Shown in pieces: positions 1-10,480 of a stretch of DNA of 64,000 bases. Source of the DNA: Ianthella basta (Eukaryota > Porifera > Demospongiae > Verongiida > Ianthellidae); assembly GCA_964019415.1 (NCBI GenBank), contig OZ025880.1, positions 7,370,585 through 7,434,584 of the forward strand. The letters are read 5' to 3'. Within the stretch, counting starts at the first letter, position 1; each line of letters starts with the position of its first letter. A program made the translations under genes and the position numbers. The notes under the pieces are model-generated. The model saw only the letters and a program-made list of their open reading frames with translations. It was not told the DNA's origin and did no database searches.

Positions 1-3000
1 GCACTCCTCCAACCCGTCCACATGCTGCAAGTAGTTGCCACGGAAACAAGCCCACTTCAAATTTGGACACTTTCCCATGGCCTTGATCTGGACTAGCCCT
101 TGATCATTAGTGCACACACATGTGACCTCTTTCCACCAATCAGATTGCTCAGCAGCCATCTGACTAGGTCTCATCCTGCAGGGGGAGGGGAGGGGAGGGG
201 AGGGGCAGGAGCAGGGAAGGGTGGGGAGGGGATGGTTGGGGGAGGAGAGGGAGGGGGAGGGGAGAGTTGGAGGTCATCTATCTCGAACTAGTAATGAACT
301 AGTGAACATCACAGTGTCATGTGTCTCGATGGGGCCGCCCACTCACTTGCTGCTGCTAATGAGTTGCTCTGCCGTGGTGAGGAGAGACAAGGAGGGCGGG
401 GCACTGAGGTTGGTCCTCACCTTGGATACCACCGTTGCCATGGAGAGGTGAGAACTGACGACAGCCCTCAGAGCAAGCTCCGCCTCCTCACCTGTCACCT
501 CAGACCCGTTGAGGCTTTGAAGCAGTTTCATTTGGCCAATCAGAAAGAGGCGGAGGGAGGCGGAGTCAATCTGCTCCTCACACTCGTTGCCACGGAGATC
601 CAGGTTAGTGAGAGTAGGTATGGTATTTCTGAGGAAGGCACTCACATCTACCAGGCTCTTGAGACAGTTCCAACTGATGTCAAGGCTCTGGAGCTTGGGG
701 AGACCCTGGGGATGGGGAGGGGAGGGGAGGGGAGGGGATGGGAGGGGAAGGGAGGGGAGGGGAGGGGAATGGAGGAGAGGGGAGGGAAGGGTAGGGGAAG
801 GGAGGAGAGGGAAGGAGAGGGGAGGGGAGGGAGGGGAGGGGGGAGAGGGGAGAGGGGGTATGGAGGGGGTGAATAGCAAATGGCGCACATTTGATGTGCC
901 AACTGCATGAATAAGGCCTGCCTGCATTGAGTCTCACCTTCATGCCCTCCAGAGAGGTGACGGCGTTGTACCTCAAGTTCAGTGTCACAAGGAGTGGCTA
1001 CAGATAGACAAGGACACAATCATCTTGTCAGTGCCCAAACAGCCCACCACTGTGTTCTCCACTAGTTTAAGAAGGGTGCACTGGACCACTAGTCATGTGA
1101 GGACTGACTAGTGGATGGTGGAGTGTGGGAGAGGGAGTCAGCTTCCTTTGCACAGCACAGTAGGGAGGATGCATGGAGAGCCTCGTGACACAGAATGTAA
1201 TGCATGCAAGCCTATGCCACATGACAAGTGTCAGGGCAGGTGGGGGGGACATGTGGGGGGACTGGGGAGACAGAGGACAGGTGGTGGGCAGATGGGGGGA
1301 CAGGTGGGGGAGAGGGGGGGGGGGGGCAACCAGTGGCGGTCACCAAACCTGGCCCTCACCATGTCAGCAATGTGCTGAGTGGAGGTGAGGCGATTGAAGG
1401 AGAGGTCCAAAGCGGTCAGGGCGGCCACAGCTGATGACAGTGAAGGGGACAGCCTCAGTATGCCTCTGTCACTGGCATCACATTCACCGGGACACTGCAA
1501 ATATGAACAGACACACACACACACACACACACTGAAATGAGTCACCCACAACCCTCCCCTCCCGCACCCCTCCCTCTTCCTCACCTCAGTGTCCATCCCC
1601 TGCTGTACTCTGTCTCCAGTCAGTTCTTCCATCTGAAGGTCAGCTGGTGTGGCAGGGGGGAGCTGAGAGAGGATGTCCCTGTCATCATGAAGCAGCACTG
1701 GACCACTCCCACGGTGACTGGAAGATGCAGCCACCTAACGAAGGAAACCAGCTGATGGGGGTCATCAGCAAACTTGAATCAGTAGTTGCTATTGACTACA
1801 CCAACATGCAACAATGACCATTAACGAACTTTCTTTCCACTGATGACATTGGAACAAAAGATGGATGGGAGACCTGGTCCGGGCTATGTGAGACTACCCT
1901 CTCTTCACGTCAGCACTCTAGCACTGTCACCCACACACAACATCCTCCCCTCCTCCCCTCAGCACTCACCACGCTTAACTCCACAATATACTCTGGTAGT
2001 ACCAAGTCACTTGACCTCATCACAGTGTTCTCCAGCCCCGCCCCCTTTGCCCCACCCCCTGACGATGAGGCAGCAAACACTTGACACAAAACTAGTGTCA
2101 CACTTTTGCTTTTAGTGGATGACATGTCATTTGTCATGTTCTTCACTGCTGTTCTGACAGAACTTGTCAACAGCACACCGCCATGTTCCTACAGGGAGGG
2201 GGATGGGAGAGGGAGGAGAGTGGGAGGGGGAGGGGAGAGGAGGGGAGAGGAGGGGAGAGGAGGGGAGGGGGAGGGGAGGGGCTAGTAAAACAAATGACCA
2301 CAGTAGCTGGCACAAACTGATTGTACACGGGCTCACCTGTTGTGGGAACTTCCCCTTTGCCACCACATCATCCAGGGAAAGCCCCTCCCTCCACACTAAA
2401 AATTCATAGTCCAAATTGCCCACCTGTCCCTCCCCCTCCCTCTCCCTCTGCTGCTCCTCGCGCACTGCCTCCTCAAAACGCAGCTGTGTACTCCTGTTCT
2501 CCACACGGCACACACCGACCACACAGGCACCCTACACAAAGCACATGTCAGCAAAGAACAATAAACACGGTCTCATGCACCCTCACACCACCGTGGCCCC
2601 ACCCACCTTCAGCCCCTCCCCAGCCCCACCCCGGCCCCTCCCTGGTCCCACCCACCTTCAGCCCCTCCCTGGTCCCACCCACCTTCAGCCCCACCCCGGC
2701 CCCACCCACCTTCAGCCCCTCCCTGGCTCCACCCACCTTCAGCCCCTCCCCGGCCCCACCCACCTTCAGCCCCACCCTAGCTCCACCCACCTTCAGCCCC
2801 TCCCTGGCCCCACCCACCTTCAGCCCCACCCTGGTCCCACCCACCTTCAGCCCCTCCCCAGCCCCACCCACCTTCAGCCCCTCCCCGGCTGCCCTCTGCT
2901 CCACCAGCTCCACACAAGGTGGATACCACGGGTCACTAGGAGTGCCCACCAAACAGGTCACGTTGCCTGCAGTAGCCAGCTCCAGCTCCAGCCACTGTCG

Positions 3001-3168
3001 GAGGAGCTGGCTCCTGCCCTCCTCAACACGGCACTGCGCAGCACATGACTCCACCAACCTGAACACACAGAAGTCCACACACAGCAGTGAATCAGAGACA
3101 CCTTGACCTCATCTTGTGAAGCAACTCTGGTCTGTGCACAGCATCAGTCTCAAGTAACACTGTCATTG

Positions 3169-3207
<39 letters not shown>

Positions 3208-5249
3208 CACAGACACCTCCCAACACACTCACTTTTGACAGTGGTCCTCCAATGCCCTCACTCTGTCTGCTGCCGCAGGTAAGCCCCGCCCCCCTCTGCT
3301 TCGCCTCCTCAGCTCTCTCACTCTACCCTGCAATGGGGCGAGCTCTGAGGACAGTGTTCGCAGCAGCTGGTGCCGCCTCTCCACCCCGTCCTGATCCACA
3401 TGGTGTGAACGCATTCGGTAAAACTGTTTCTTGCGAAATACCGCCAACTACACAAAGTAAGGCCATCACAGGAGGCCAATATGCCACGCAGCACTTGTTC
3501 AGCATTAATATCAAGCAGACACCCTCCCCGCAACGAACCTGAATGACATTTCTGAGGTGTGGGTGTGTCACATCTCGCCCGTCCAGCCGTTTCAACTGTG
3601 GGAGGTGGTAGAGGAGGTGTGTGGAGTAGTTGCACAAGGAACTGAAGGGGTTGGGCCCATGGGCGGGGTCAGAGAAGGAGAGCTCCTCAAGGTGATGGAG
3701 AGAGAAGAGGGGGGACACATTCTGAGGGAGGGAGGGGAGGGAGGGGAGGGAGATGAATGTAGCAATCCAACTACGGTTCAAAATCCTTCAAAATGTAACT
3801 TTAGTGTCTCCTTGAGAGTCTGTGAATGTGCCCTAGGGGGGTCAGGGTTAGGGCCAGTTGCTGGCAGGTACACCTCCACTGGGCTCACCTCCAACAGCTC
3901 AATCTTGTTGGCTGAAATGTTGAGTACCTGAAGCTGGTCCAGACCCAGCACGCTGTCACCTGTACAGGCAGGGAGCGGTGGATGTCAGCAAACACCCCCC
4001 ACCCCACCCCCCACAGGTAGGCCCTACCAATGGATGAGATACTGTTCTCTGCCAGGTTGAGGTTTCTCAGGCTCTTCAGGTGGTTAAGGCCCTGGGGAGG
4101 GAGTGGGGAGGAGGAGAAAGTGATGTGGGCGTGTCCGAACTGTCAACTAGTTCTGGGCAATGAGTCAATATCATCACCAACCTGCAGTATTGGAAAGGCA
4201 CAGTACTGCCATCGCACCTAAGTTGCACCAACTATTCGATTGCATCGACAACTGAATTACTAAAACTGCGATTATCACAGTACAACTCGGTATAAAGTGG
4301 ATCGCACTGACCTGTAGTTAGGCACGTTGCCCTCACTTGTTAGGTGATTTGTATGTTAGAATTCAGCTAGGTACCTCCACAGTCGACTAACTTTACTGCC
4401 AACAGACAGATGCAACTAAACACCTGCCCCACCCACCTCACTGCACCTCACCTCAGCCCACCCTGCCTCACCCCACCCCGCCCACCTCAGCCCACCCTGC
4501 CCCACCCACCTCACCGCATGTCACCTCACCTCACCCTGCCCACCTCACCCCACCCCGCCCACCTCAGCCCACCCTGCCCCACCCACCTCAAGGGAAGTTA
4601 TCTTGTTGCTGTTGAGCCATAGGGTAGTCAGCTCGTCTAGCCCTGCCAGCCCCTCCACCCTGGCGATGCAGTTCTGGTACAAGTACAGCTTGCGCAGCTT
4701 CACACAGTGGGAGAGACCTTGGATCCGCTGCAACAAGAGCAGACACAGGCACACTGCACAGACAAGACACCAAGCCCCTTAGCACCAGCCCAAGAGGGAG
4801 TGTGGCTTGCATGGAGAGAATGCATCACAGCTGAATTCGTGTACACAGGCACACGCGTACTCGGTCTCTAGAGTCAACCCTTCAGCTGGAGCCAGGCACC
4901 CCTGACTAGAGCAGCCCTCCCCCACCTGTATCCTGCATTCTGCTAGCCACAGCTCCTCCAGCAACGGGCAGCCAGAAAGGCCCTCGATGTTCTCCACGCT
5001 CTGGTTCACTATTCGCAGCACTCGCAGGTTGGGGAAGTGCTGCAGGCTGCACAGACGAGGGATGCCGAAAAAGAACATCTCCAACTTCTTCGTCTTCTTT
5101 CCGCCATTTTGAAGCACGTCAGACACGTCCAAGCCATTTCCGATGCACTGAGAAGAAGAAGAGATTGCTCTGAGGCACGTACACACTCAAAAGATGCAGT
5201 GTCTTACAAGCTCGCGCAAAAGATCTTCCTCGCTCTTGTCCCGCGCCAT
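1..5249 (-). CDS. LRRC9: LRRC9-like leucine-rich repeat protein, 5' part, 15 exons, runs off the left edge
   Basis: Leucine-rich repeat protein of the LRRC9 family; its molecular role is poorly defined, and it is generally grouped with cilium-associated LRR proteins. Exons (read by eye, all GT-AG): 5208-5249, 4926-5147, 4587-4727, 4028-4091, 3889-3959, 3539-3721, 3233-3447, 2872-3058, 2337-2531, 1970-2188, 1585-1734, 1360-1494, 938-997, 347-705 and 1-87 (truncated). Phases are consistent across the junctions and give about 776 codons, roughly half of the vertebrate protein. The start MARDKSEEDLLREL splices directly to CIGNGLDVSD. Diagnostic stretches are LRRs in exons 2-5 (LYLYQNCIARVEGL), the LRR cap with NPFSSLCNYSTHLLYHLP in exon 6, the linker segment DLVLPEYIVEL in exon 10, and a second LRR block from exon 12 (LDLSFNRLTS, NLKWACFRGNYLQHVDGL). 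The exon 8 donor lies in a 27-bp minisatellite. Family identity is confident; junctions are inferred. Confidence 0.9.
180..268. repeat. G-rich (GGGGA-like) tract in LRRC9 intron 14
   Basis: Irregular GGGGA/GGGAG repeat on the + strand, so C-rich on the LRRC9 coding strand. It lies about 90 bp upstream of the exon 15 acceptor. It is not coding: apparent frames through it are low-complexity. Confidence 0.8.
716..862. repeat. (GGGGA)n tract abutting the LRRC9 exon 14 acceptor
   Basis: About 145 bp of GGGGA-type repeat on the + strand. Read on the LRRC9 strand it is a long CCCCT polypyrimidine array ending directly at the exon 14 3' splice site (exon starts at 705). Confidence 0.85.
2192..2283. 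repeat. (GGGGA)n tract abutting the LRRC9 exon 10 acceptor
   Basis: About 90 bp of GGGGA-type repeat on the + strand, immediately upstream of exon 10 (starts at 2188) on the coding strand, where it forms an extended polypyrimidine tract. Confidence 0.8.
2611..2890. repeat. 27-bp minisatellite carrying repeated splice donors, LRRC9 exon 8/intron 8
   Basis: About ten copies of a 27-bp unit. On the LRRC9 coding strand each unit reads CTGAAG followed by GTGGGTGGGGC, so each contains an AAG|GTGGGT donor-like site. The unit is a multiple of three and the frame stays open through the array, encoding a 9-residue GLKVGG-containing repeat. The donor used in the model is the first one (exon ends at 2872). 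Using a later one would add multiples of nine residues without a frameshift. Confidence 0.85.
3169..3205. repeat. (CA)n microsatellite in LRRC9 intron 7
   Basis: Uninterrupted CA dinucleotide run of roughly 35 bp, just downstream of the exon 7 donor on the coding strand. Confidence 0.9.
4415..4586. repeat. C-rich CACCTCACC/CCCACC repeat in LRRC9 intron 3
   Basis: Degenerate tandem array of CCCACCCACCTCA-like units on the + strand. On the LRRC9 strand it is G-rich and starts immediately after the exon 3 donor (exon ends at 4587). It contains a longer duplicated segment around 4463-4500 and 4547-4585. Confidence 0.7.
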
Positions 5250-5308
5250 TTGTTTTGCAGATCACGTGACATCCAGATTTATCACGGTCTTCTTTGATTC
5301 TACACCAC

Positions 5309-5955
5309 ACCCGCCATGTCACTCCCACCACACCTCATGTCACTCTCCTACCACACCTCATGTCACTCCCACCACACCTCATGTCACTCCCACCACACCT
5401 CATGTCACTCCCACCACACCTCATGTCACTCCTACCACACTTCATGTCACTCCTACCACACCTCATGTTACTCCTACCACACCTTGTGTCACTCCTACCA
5501 CACCTCATGTCACTCTCCTACCACACCTCATGTCACTCCTACCACACCTCATGTCACTCCTACCACACCTCGTGTCACTCCTACCACACCTTGTGTCACT
5601 CCTACCACACCTTGTGTCACTCCTACCACACCTCATGTCACTCCTACCACACCTTGTGTCACTCCTACCACACCTCATGTTGCTCCCACCACACCTCATG
5701 TCACTCCTACCACACTTCATGTCACTCCTACGACACCTCATGTTACTCCTACCACACCTTGTGTCACTCCTACCACACCTCATGTCACTCTCCTACCACA
5801 CCTCATGTCACTCCTACCACACCTCATGTCACTCCTACCACACCTCGTGTCACTCCTACCACACCTTGTGTCACTCCTACCACACCTTGTGTCACTCCTA
5901 CCACACCTCATGTCACTCCTACCACACCTTGTGTCACTCCTACCACACCTCATGT
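5309..5955. repeat. 21-bp minisatellite upstream of LRRC9
   Basis: About 30 copies of a 21-bp unit resembling CATGTCACTCCTACCACACC, starting about 60 bp upstream of the LRRC9 start codon. The unit length is divisible by three, so all frames are open; the resulting ORFs of over 200 codons are repeat artefacts. Order of variant units suggests an internal duplication (about 5505-5655 resembles 5775-5925). Confidence 0.9.
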
Positions 5956-6424
5956 TGCTTCAGGTCCACAATTACACTTGTACTGGACATGAGTTTGTTT
6001 GCCAAGCAACTGCACACCCACCCATTATCCAGCCCTGGATGTTGTAGGCACTTAATTACATGACAGCAAGAACATTGCTTAACAACACCACATGCCCAAT
6101 TAGATTGGGTCAGAACATTGAAATCACAGTTGACCAATCTCATGTGGTCACATGACAGCAAGAAGATGTTCCCATAACCAGTCTTTTTGGGATTGGTGAA
6201 TCCCACTCTCACGCAAGGAGAAAAAGGAAAAAAAAAAGACAAAAAGTCAGGTTTTCAGCAGCAACACCCATTCCATAACGGATGCGGCCCCGTGCCCAGC
6301 AGCTCCCCAGACGGTCCCCCTCATTCGCGGAGTTTCCAGTTCTCATCCCTAGGTGAGACCAAGCCACCGAGACACCAGGCTCCCCATATGGGTATTGTGG
6401 CATGACCTTGAGAATATGGCAAAG
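5956..6424. other. Intergenic, no gene seen
   Basis: No coding signal. AT-rich sequence with a short poly-A-like run near 6230. The part from about 6250 may be the body of the SINE-like repeat annotated next. Confidence 0.5.
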
Positions 6425-6515
6425 AAAGTTTTTTTTTCTTGCCTCTCTCGGGAATCGAACCTTGGCTCGCTACAGTTGGCGCACTGGGTGCGGCGCCACT
6501 GTGCCACCGAGCCCC
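6425..6515 (-). repeat. tRNA-derived SINE-like element (head)
   Basis: Read on the minus strand, the segment has an A-box-like TGGCACAGTGG and a B-box GGTTCGATTCC at tRNA-like spacing, followed by an A-rich stretch (about 6425-6440). The acceptor-stem ends do not pair, so a functional tRNA is unlikely; a tRNA-derived SINE is the better reading. The 3' extent, possibly to about 6250, is unknown. Confidence 0.55.
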
Positions 6516-6601
6516 CGACGAGAGAGGACTGCAATTTGAGCTACTGATACCCCACACTATGCGGCACAACGGCACAACCTTACCCTAAATACCAGTCACT
6601 A

Positions 6602-6640
6602 GTGTGTGTGTGTGTGCGTGTGTGTGTGTGTGTGTGTGTG
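6602..6640. repeat. (GT)n microsatellite
   Basis: GT dinucleotide run with one GC interruption, downstream of the MORN4 3' end. Confidence 0.85.
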
Positions 6641-6825
6641 AGCTGCACTGTCTAGTCCTGCGTGGGGTATGTGCACTATGTGCACTCTGGTTTGTCAAGC
6701 AACTGCACACCACAAGGAGTTATCCACTGCAACACAGATTCACATTGAAATTGATTTTACATTACAACAGTGTCCATCATATCAATATGTACAGTGTAAC
6801 TGAGAGACGGGAGGTGCACACTGCG

Positions 6826-7048
6826 TCAGTTCCCTGCCTGTTCGGCAATGCTTCGAGCCATTGCAGCATCCTTTTGTGCCTGCAGTACCAAATCAGACAC
6901 TTTGAATCGCTCCACACACTTGCCACTTGAGAAGCGGCCCTCATTGCGAGGTAGGCCGTGAGTGCCATCTGGGAAGGTGACCAAACCTTTACCTTGTGGT
7001 TTGCCATCCTGAGGGAGAGAGAGGGAAAGCAAGTACACAGCAGTGGAC

Positions 7049-7104
<56 letters not shown>

Positions 7105-7318
7105 CTAACCTAATACTCATAAGTGCAGTGAGAGAGACCCAGTCCCTTCACACCCACATGACTACAGGAGGTGGGTGCAGCCTTCCCAGGCATGAGCATC
7201 ACTTGATAAGGAAAGCCAGTCCAAAACAAGATGGATGGCATGTGGAGAATGTGTGACCACAACCATCTCACTGCGATAGCTGGCACCATCCCTTTCTAGT
7301 ACAAGCCTCCATTGACAT

Positions 7319-7387
<69 letters not shown>

Positions 7388-7844
7388 CTACACACTAGTA
7401 AGGCTTAAGGCAATGCACACCTCATGTGGTGTGACCAAGGCACACAACTGTATAGAGACAACAGACAATGCTCACGTACGCAACGTGGTCAAACAGACGT
7501 CGCCACAAACACAGTGGCCGTCTAATAACAGAGCTGTGTCCACTGCTACAAGGACATTCAAGATGGCGTCAACTCACTTTAAATTCTCCCTCGTACTTCA
7601 TCCCTTCTGGGTTGACAAACACGCCCAAGCCATTGTAAAGGCCACTGTCAAAGTTCCCCTCGTACCGCGAGGAGTCGGGGAGAGTGAGGACGCCCAGCCC
7701 GCTGAAGAATCCCTCCTGGAACTTGCCGCAGTAGACAGTTGTGTCCGGCAGCGTCAGCTTGCCCGTGCCGTGCCGCCGCCCCTCGCCGTTCCAGTGACCG
7801 GAGTACACCTCTCCAGAATCATATGTGATTTTCGTAGAAGACAT
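6826..7844 (-). CDS. MORN4: MORN repeat-containing protein 4, two exons
   Basis: Small MORN-repeat protein. In vertebrates MORN4 binds class III myosin (MYO3A) and acts in actin protrusions and axon degeneration; a similar role here is inference. Exon 1 is 7578-7844 (89 codons) and exon 2 is 6826-7008 (60 codons plus TGA), with a GTGAGT donor and a CAG acceptor. The 149-residue product is close to the vertebrate length of about 146. Successive MORN motifs have the YxGxxxxGxxxGxG pattern (YSGHWNGEGRRHGTGKL, YEGNFDSGLYNGLGVF, YEGEFK + DGKPQGKGLVTF). The conserved C-terminal TFPDGTHGLPRNEG separates it from MORN5. The start codon begins MSSTKITYDSGE. It lies head-to-head with the lectin gene. 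Confidence 0.92.
7052..7101. repeat. (CA)n microsatellite in the MORN4 intron
   Basis: Uninterrupted CA run of about 50 bp close to the exon 2 acceptor. Confidence 0.9.
7321..7386. repeat. (CA)n microsatellite in the MORN4 intron
   Basis: Second CA run, about 65 bp, in the same 569-bp intron. Confidence 0.9.
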
Positions 7845-8048
7845 ATTCACTTCTCGCTTCCTACTGCCCCAGCGCTGCTCAACACGGAATGCACAAGTGA
7901 GGTATGGTGCGGATGAAGGAGTAGACCCCGCCCACTGAGGTTGTGGGCGTGCGCGCAGGTTAGAGGGGGCGTGGTTCGTTACCATAGAGTCATTACAAAC
8001 AGAACAACAGTACACTCGTCGAGGCCGTGGGGAAATGAGGAGCAAACG
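7845..8048. promoter_or_regulatory. Shared divergent promoter region of MORN4 and the lectin gene
   Basis: Only 204 bp separate the two start codons of oppositely oriented genes. The segment is GC-rich and CpG-containing, with no TATA box at a convincing position. A bidirectional promoter is inferred from geometry only. Confidence 0.5.
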
Positions 8049-8804
8049 ATGAGCTGTCCCGTGGTTGCCCTCAGGTGTCGCCCGGCGGCGCTCCTGCTCG
8101 TTGCGGCAGCGTTAGTAGAAGTGGCAGCAGCGCAGAGTGAGTGTCCGCGCCTGTAGCAGGCAGTGTGTGGGGCGCTAGCTGCCAGCCCCAGTCTGCAAAT
8201 CCTGGCCAGCTGTACGCTGCTTTTAATCGTGCTAACGCGACGAGTACAGCTGAGTAAAGTGTTGGTGATGTAATTGATTGTCTCATCTTGACTCAACTCA
8301 CACTCCATCTGTGATGGAACTCGACCTACAGTCATTGCTTGTTGATATTACCAGCACATATCATTGTCCCCTGCAACCCCCCCCCCCCCCCCCGTGCAGG
8401 TACCTGCCCAGCTGGATGGTTGTCCCACTCCACCCACTGCTACCTCTACAAGAACACCCCACTGACGTACACACAGTCAAGCCAGGACTGCAACATCAGC
8501 AATGCCCACCTGGTCACCATCTCCAGCCAGGAGGAGGACGCCTTCTTGATGGAGAGTGTGTTCACCCAGCAGCAGGAGGCATTCTGGATTGGTCTCAATG
8601 ACCAGACCACAGAGGGCCAGTTCAAGTGGGATGGGGATGGAGAGTTCCTCTTGACCACGTCTTACAACAACTGGGACCCGGCCTCCCCCACCAACCGGCG
8701 CGGCAGGGACTGTGTGGTGTTCAGTGCCAATGGATGGAGGTTGGAGGACAACTTCTGTGCCAACGTGAGGCACACTTATGTTTGCAGACAAGCACTAGGT
8801 GAGT

Positions 8805-8871
<67 letters not shown>

Positions 8872-9861
8872 CACAGCAGTGAATTCACCTATCATGTCAG
8901 GGCCTGATACCCCTCCCATCTCCCCACCCCCTCTCCCTCCCTTCAGATACGTTAACTGGTGAAGCCATCTCAGCAGCCCCCCCAGCTGCCCTGGACACTG
9001 GCGGCATTGTTGGTATCATAATCGCTGTCCTGGTCGTGATAGCCATGGTGGTGGTAGCGGTGGTCCTGTTCATCTTGTGGAAGTACTGCAACGACACCTT
9101 CAATGCCTACATCTGCCCCTGCTTGGATCGCAAAACCCGCAGCCGTCTGCACTCCCTGGAGCAGGAGAACCAGCGACTGAGACAAGAGCTCTCACAGCTC
9201 AAACTCACTCAAACAAACAAGCTGTCCACATCCTTCTCCAGAGGTGAGTGACACTTGACTCCAGTGTGTAATGAGTAGATGAGCAGCTGCTTTTCAACTA
9301 AGTACCTAGTACCTTTGGTCCACTGGTGGAGTAGGGATCCCCCCCCTTCACCTGATAGACTCCTTTGATGTGGCCGCATTGGGGTCCGCCCCCAGTAGTC
9401 CACGCCCCTCTGTGATCGGACCCAACCAGCCCCCGCCCCTCTCACGGATACTGCCCTCCAAGGTATCCCCAGCAACCCCTGGGGCAGGACTGCCACGGCA
9501 GCAGTCTGTGCCAATCTTCGTTCGTCAAGGCAGCCAAGGGCCCGTGCTTCCCCGCCTGTCACTGGTGAGTGCACACAGGAGAGGAGGCAAGGAGGGTACA
9601 GTCCTCACCTCAATGGTCTGCTTGCTTCTTTCTCCCCCCCACAGCCCAGTCCACCCAATGCTGCCCGCTTCACTCTCCAGACCACGTCACGCCCTGAGCC
9701 AGTGGCAGAGAAACAAGAAGAGGAGGAGGAGGTGGAGGAGGAAGGAGAGGGGGAGAGAGAGAGGTGAGCCCCATACACAGACCCAAGGCCAGTAGAGCAC
9801 ACACTCACTCAATCCTTCTCCTTCCCCTGTGTACCCCCCCAGACTGGATAGTCCCGCGTAG
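8049..9861 (+). CDS. Type I transmembrane C-type lectin-domain protein, six exons
   Basis: Probable cell-surface carbohydrate- or protein-binding receptor. Exons: 8049-8136, 8400-8798, 8947-9243, 9359-9564, 9645-9763 and 9843-9861 (ends LDSPA, TAG). Exon 1 encodes a signal peptide (about 29 residues, Ala/Leu/Val-rich). Exon 2 encodes one whole C-type lectin domain: CPAGW start, WIGLND, a WD box (FKWDGDGE), NNWDPASPTN, and the CVVF/WRLEDNFC/YVC cysteine pattern. No EPN or QPD triplet is visible, so Ca-dependent sugar binding cannot be assumed. Exon 3 encodes a transmembrane helix (IVGIIIAVLVVIAMVVVAVV), juxtamembrane cysteines and a leucine-zipper-like stretch (LEQENQRLRQELSQLKL). Exons 4-6 encode a Pro/Ser-rich then Glu-rich cytoplasmic tail. 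Phases match at every junction. Confidence 0.85.
8806..8876. repeat. (CA)n microsatellite in lectin intron 2
   Basis: CA run of about 65 bp starting directly after the exon 2 donor. Confidence 0.9.
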
Positions 9862-10462
9862 TGTGCCAAGAAACAACATATTATGATTTTCTGCAATTTT
9901 GTTTTCTTTTTTAAGGAGGATCTCCAAAACCTATCTATATGTATTGATTTTTGTCATTGTTGCAAACATTTTGTGAAAGGTTTTGACAAGTTGTTGTGTC
10001 CTGAAATGGCAAATTACAAAAGCTGATCTGTGCACAGTGCGTACAGGACCACAGCTGGTATGGTACACGTGTGTGTGTGTGTGTACACCAATAGCTGTGG
10101 ACATACAGTGGCCATGGATAGAATCATGAGGTACAATAGATTCTGTTGCCATGGTAATGGGTGTCTAAACACTGCATGCATCTAATTCCAATATTTAGAA
10201 CTAAAGCCAAGGGGTTGTGTGGGCATCTAACCCCACAGATGTGTCGGCACTTGCCAGGTACATAAAGGAGCATGAGCTGTAGCTAGATGAAGAACAGTGC
10301 ATGCGTGAGCTGGTGTGTGCAGTGAGATGCACTTCCCTTGCCACAGACAGGCTGGGACAAGACCAGCTGTGTGGGGGACACATGAACAATTGTGTTTAAG
10401 ATCCTCAAGGGTCCATGATGTATGAAGCCATGCAAAACTACAGTACAAAACCATACTCAGCA
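9862..10462. other. Intergenic between lectin gene and retrotransposon
   Basis: Contains the lectin 3' UTR. No AATAAA was seen close to the stop; an A/T-rich stretch occurs at 9890-9915. No gene recognised. Confidence 0.5.
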
Positions 10463-10480
10463 GTGAGTGAGTGAGTGAGT
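10463..10480. repeat. (GTGA)n repeat at the 5' edge of the retrotransposon
   Basis: Four to five GTGA tetranucleotides. The same repeat follows the A-tail of the element at 14172, consistent with insertion into a GTGA microsatellite. Confidence 0.8.

Noticed and set aside
343..927. 194-codon minus-strand ORF taken as a complete gene
   Set aside because: Only 347-705 is coding (LRRC9 exon 14); the rest is the CCCCT tract upstream of the acceptor.
5194..6063. ORFs of over 230 codons in three + strand frames
   Set aside because: They come from a 21-bp repeat with no stop in any frame; no codon or domain signal.
6425..6515. Functional tRNA gene
   Set aside because: A and B boxes are present but the acceptor stem does not pair; better explained as a SINE head.
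7569..8045. MORN5 as identity of the MORN protein
   Set aside because: The C-terminal TFPDGTHGLPRNEG block and the length of about 149 fit MORN4 rather than MORN5.
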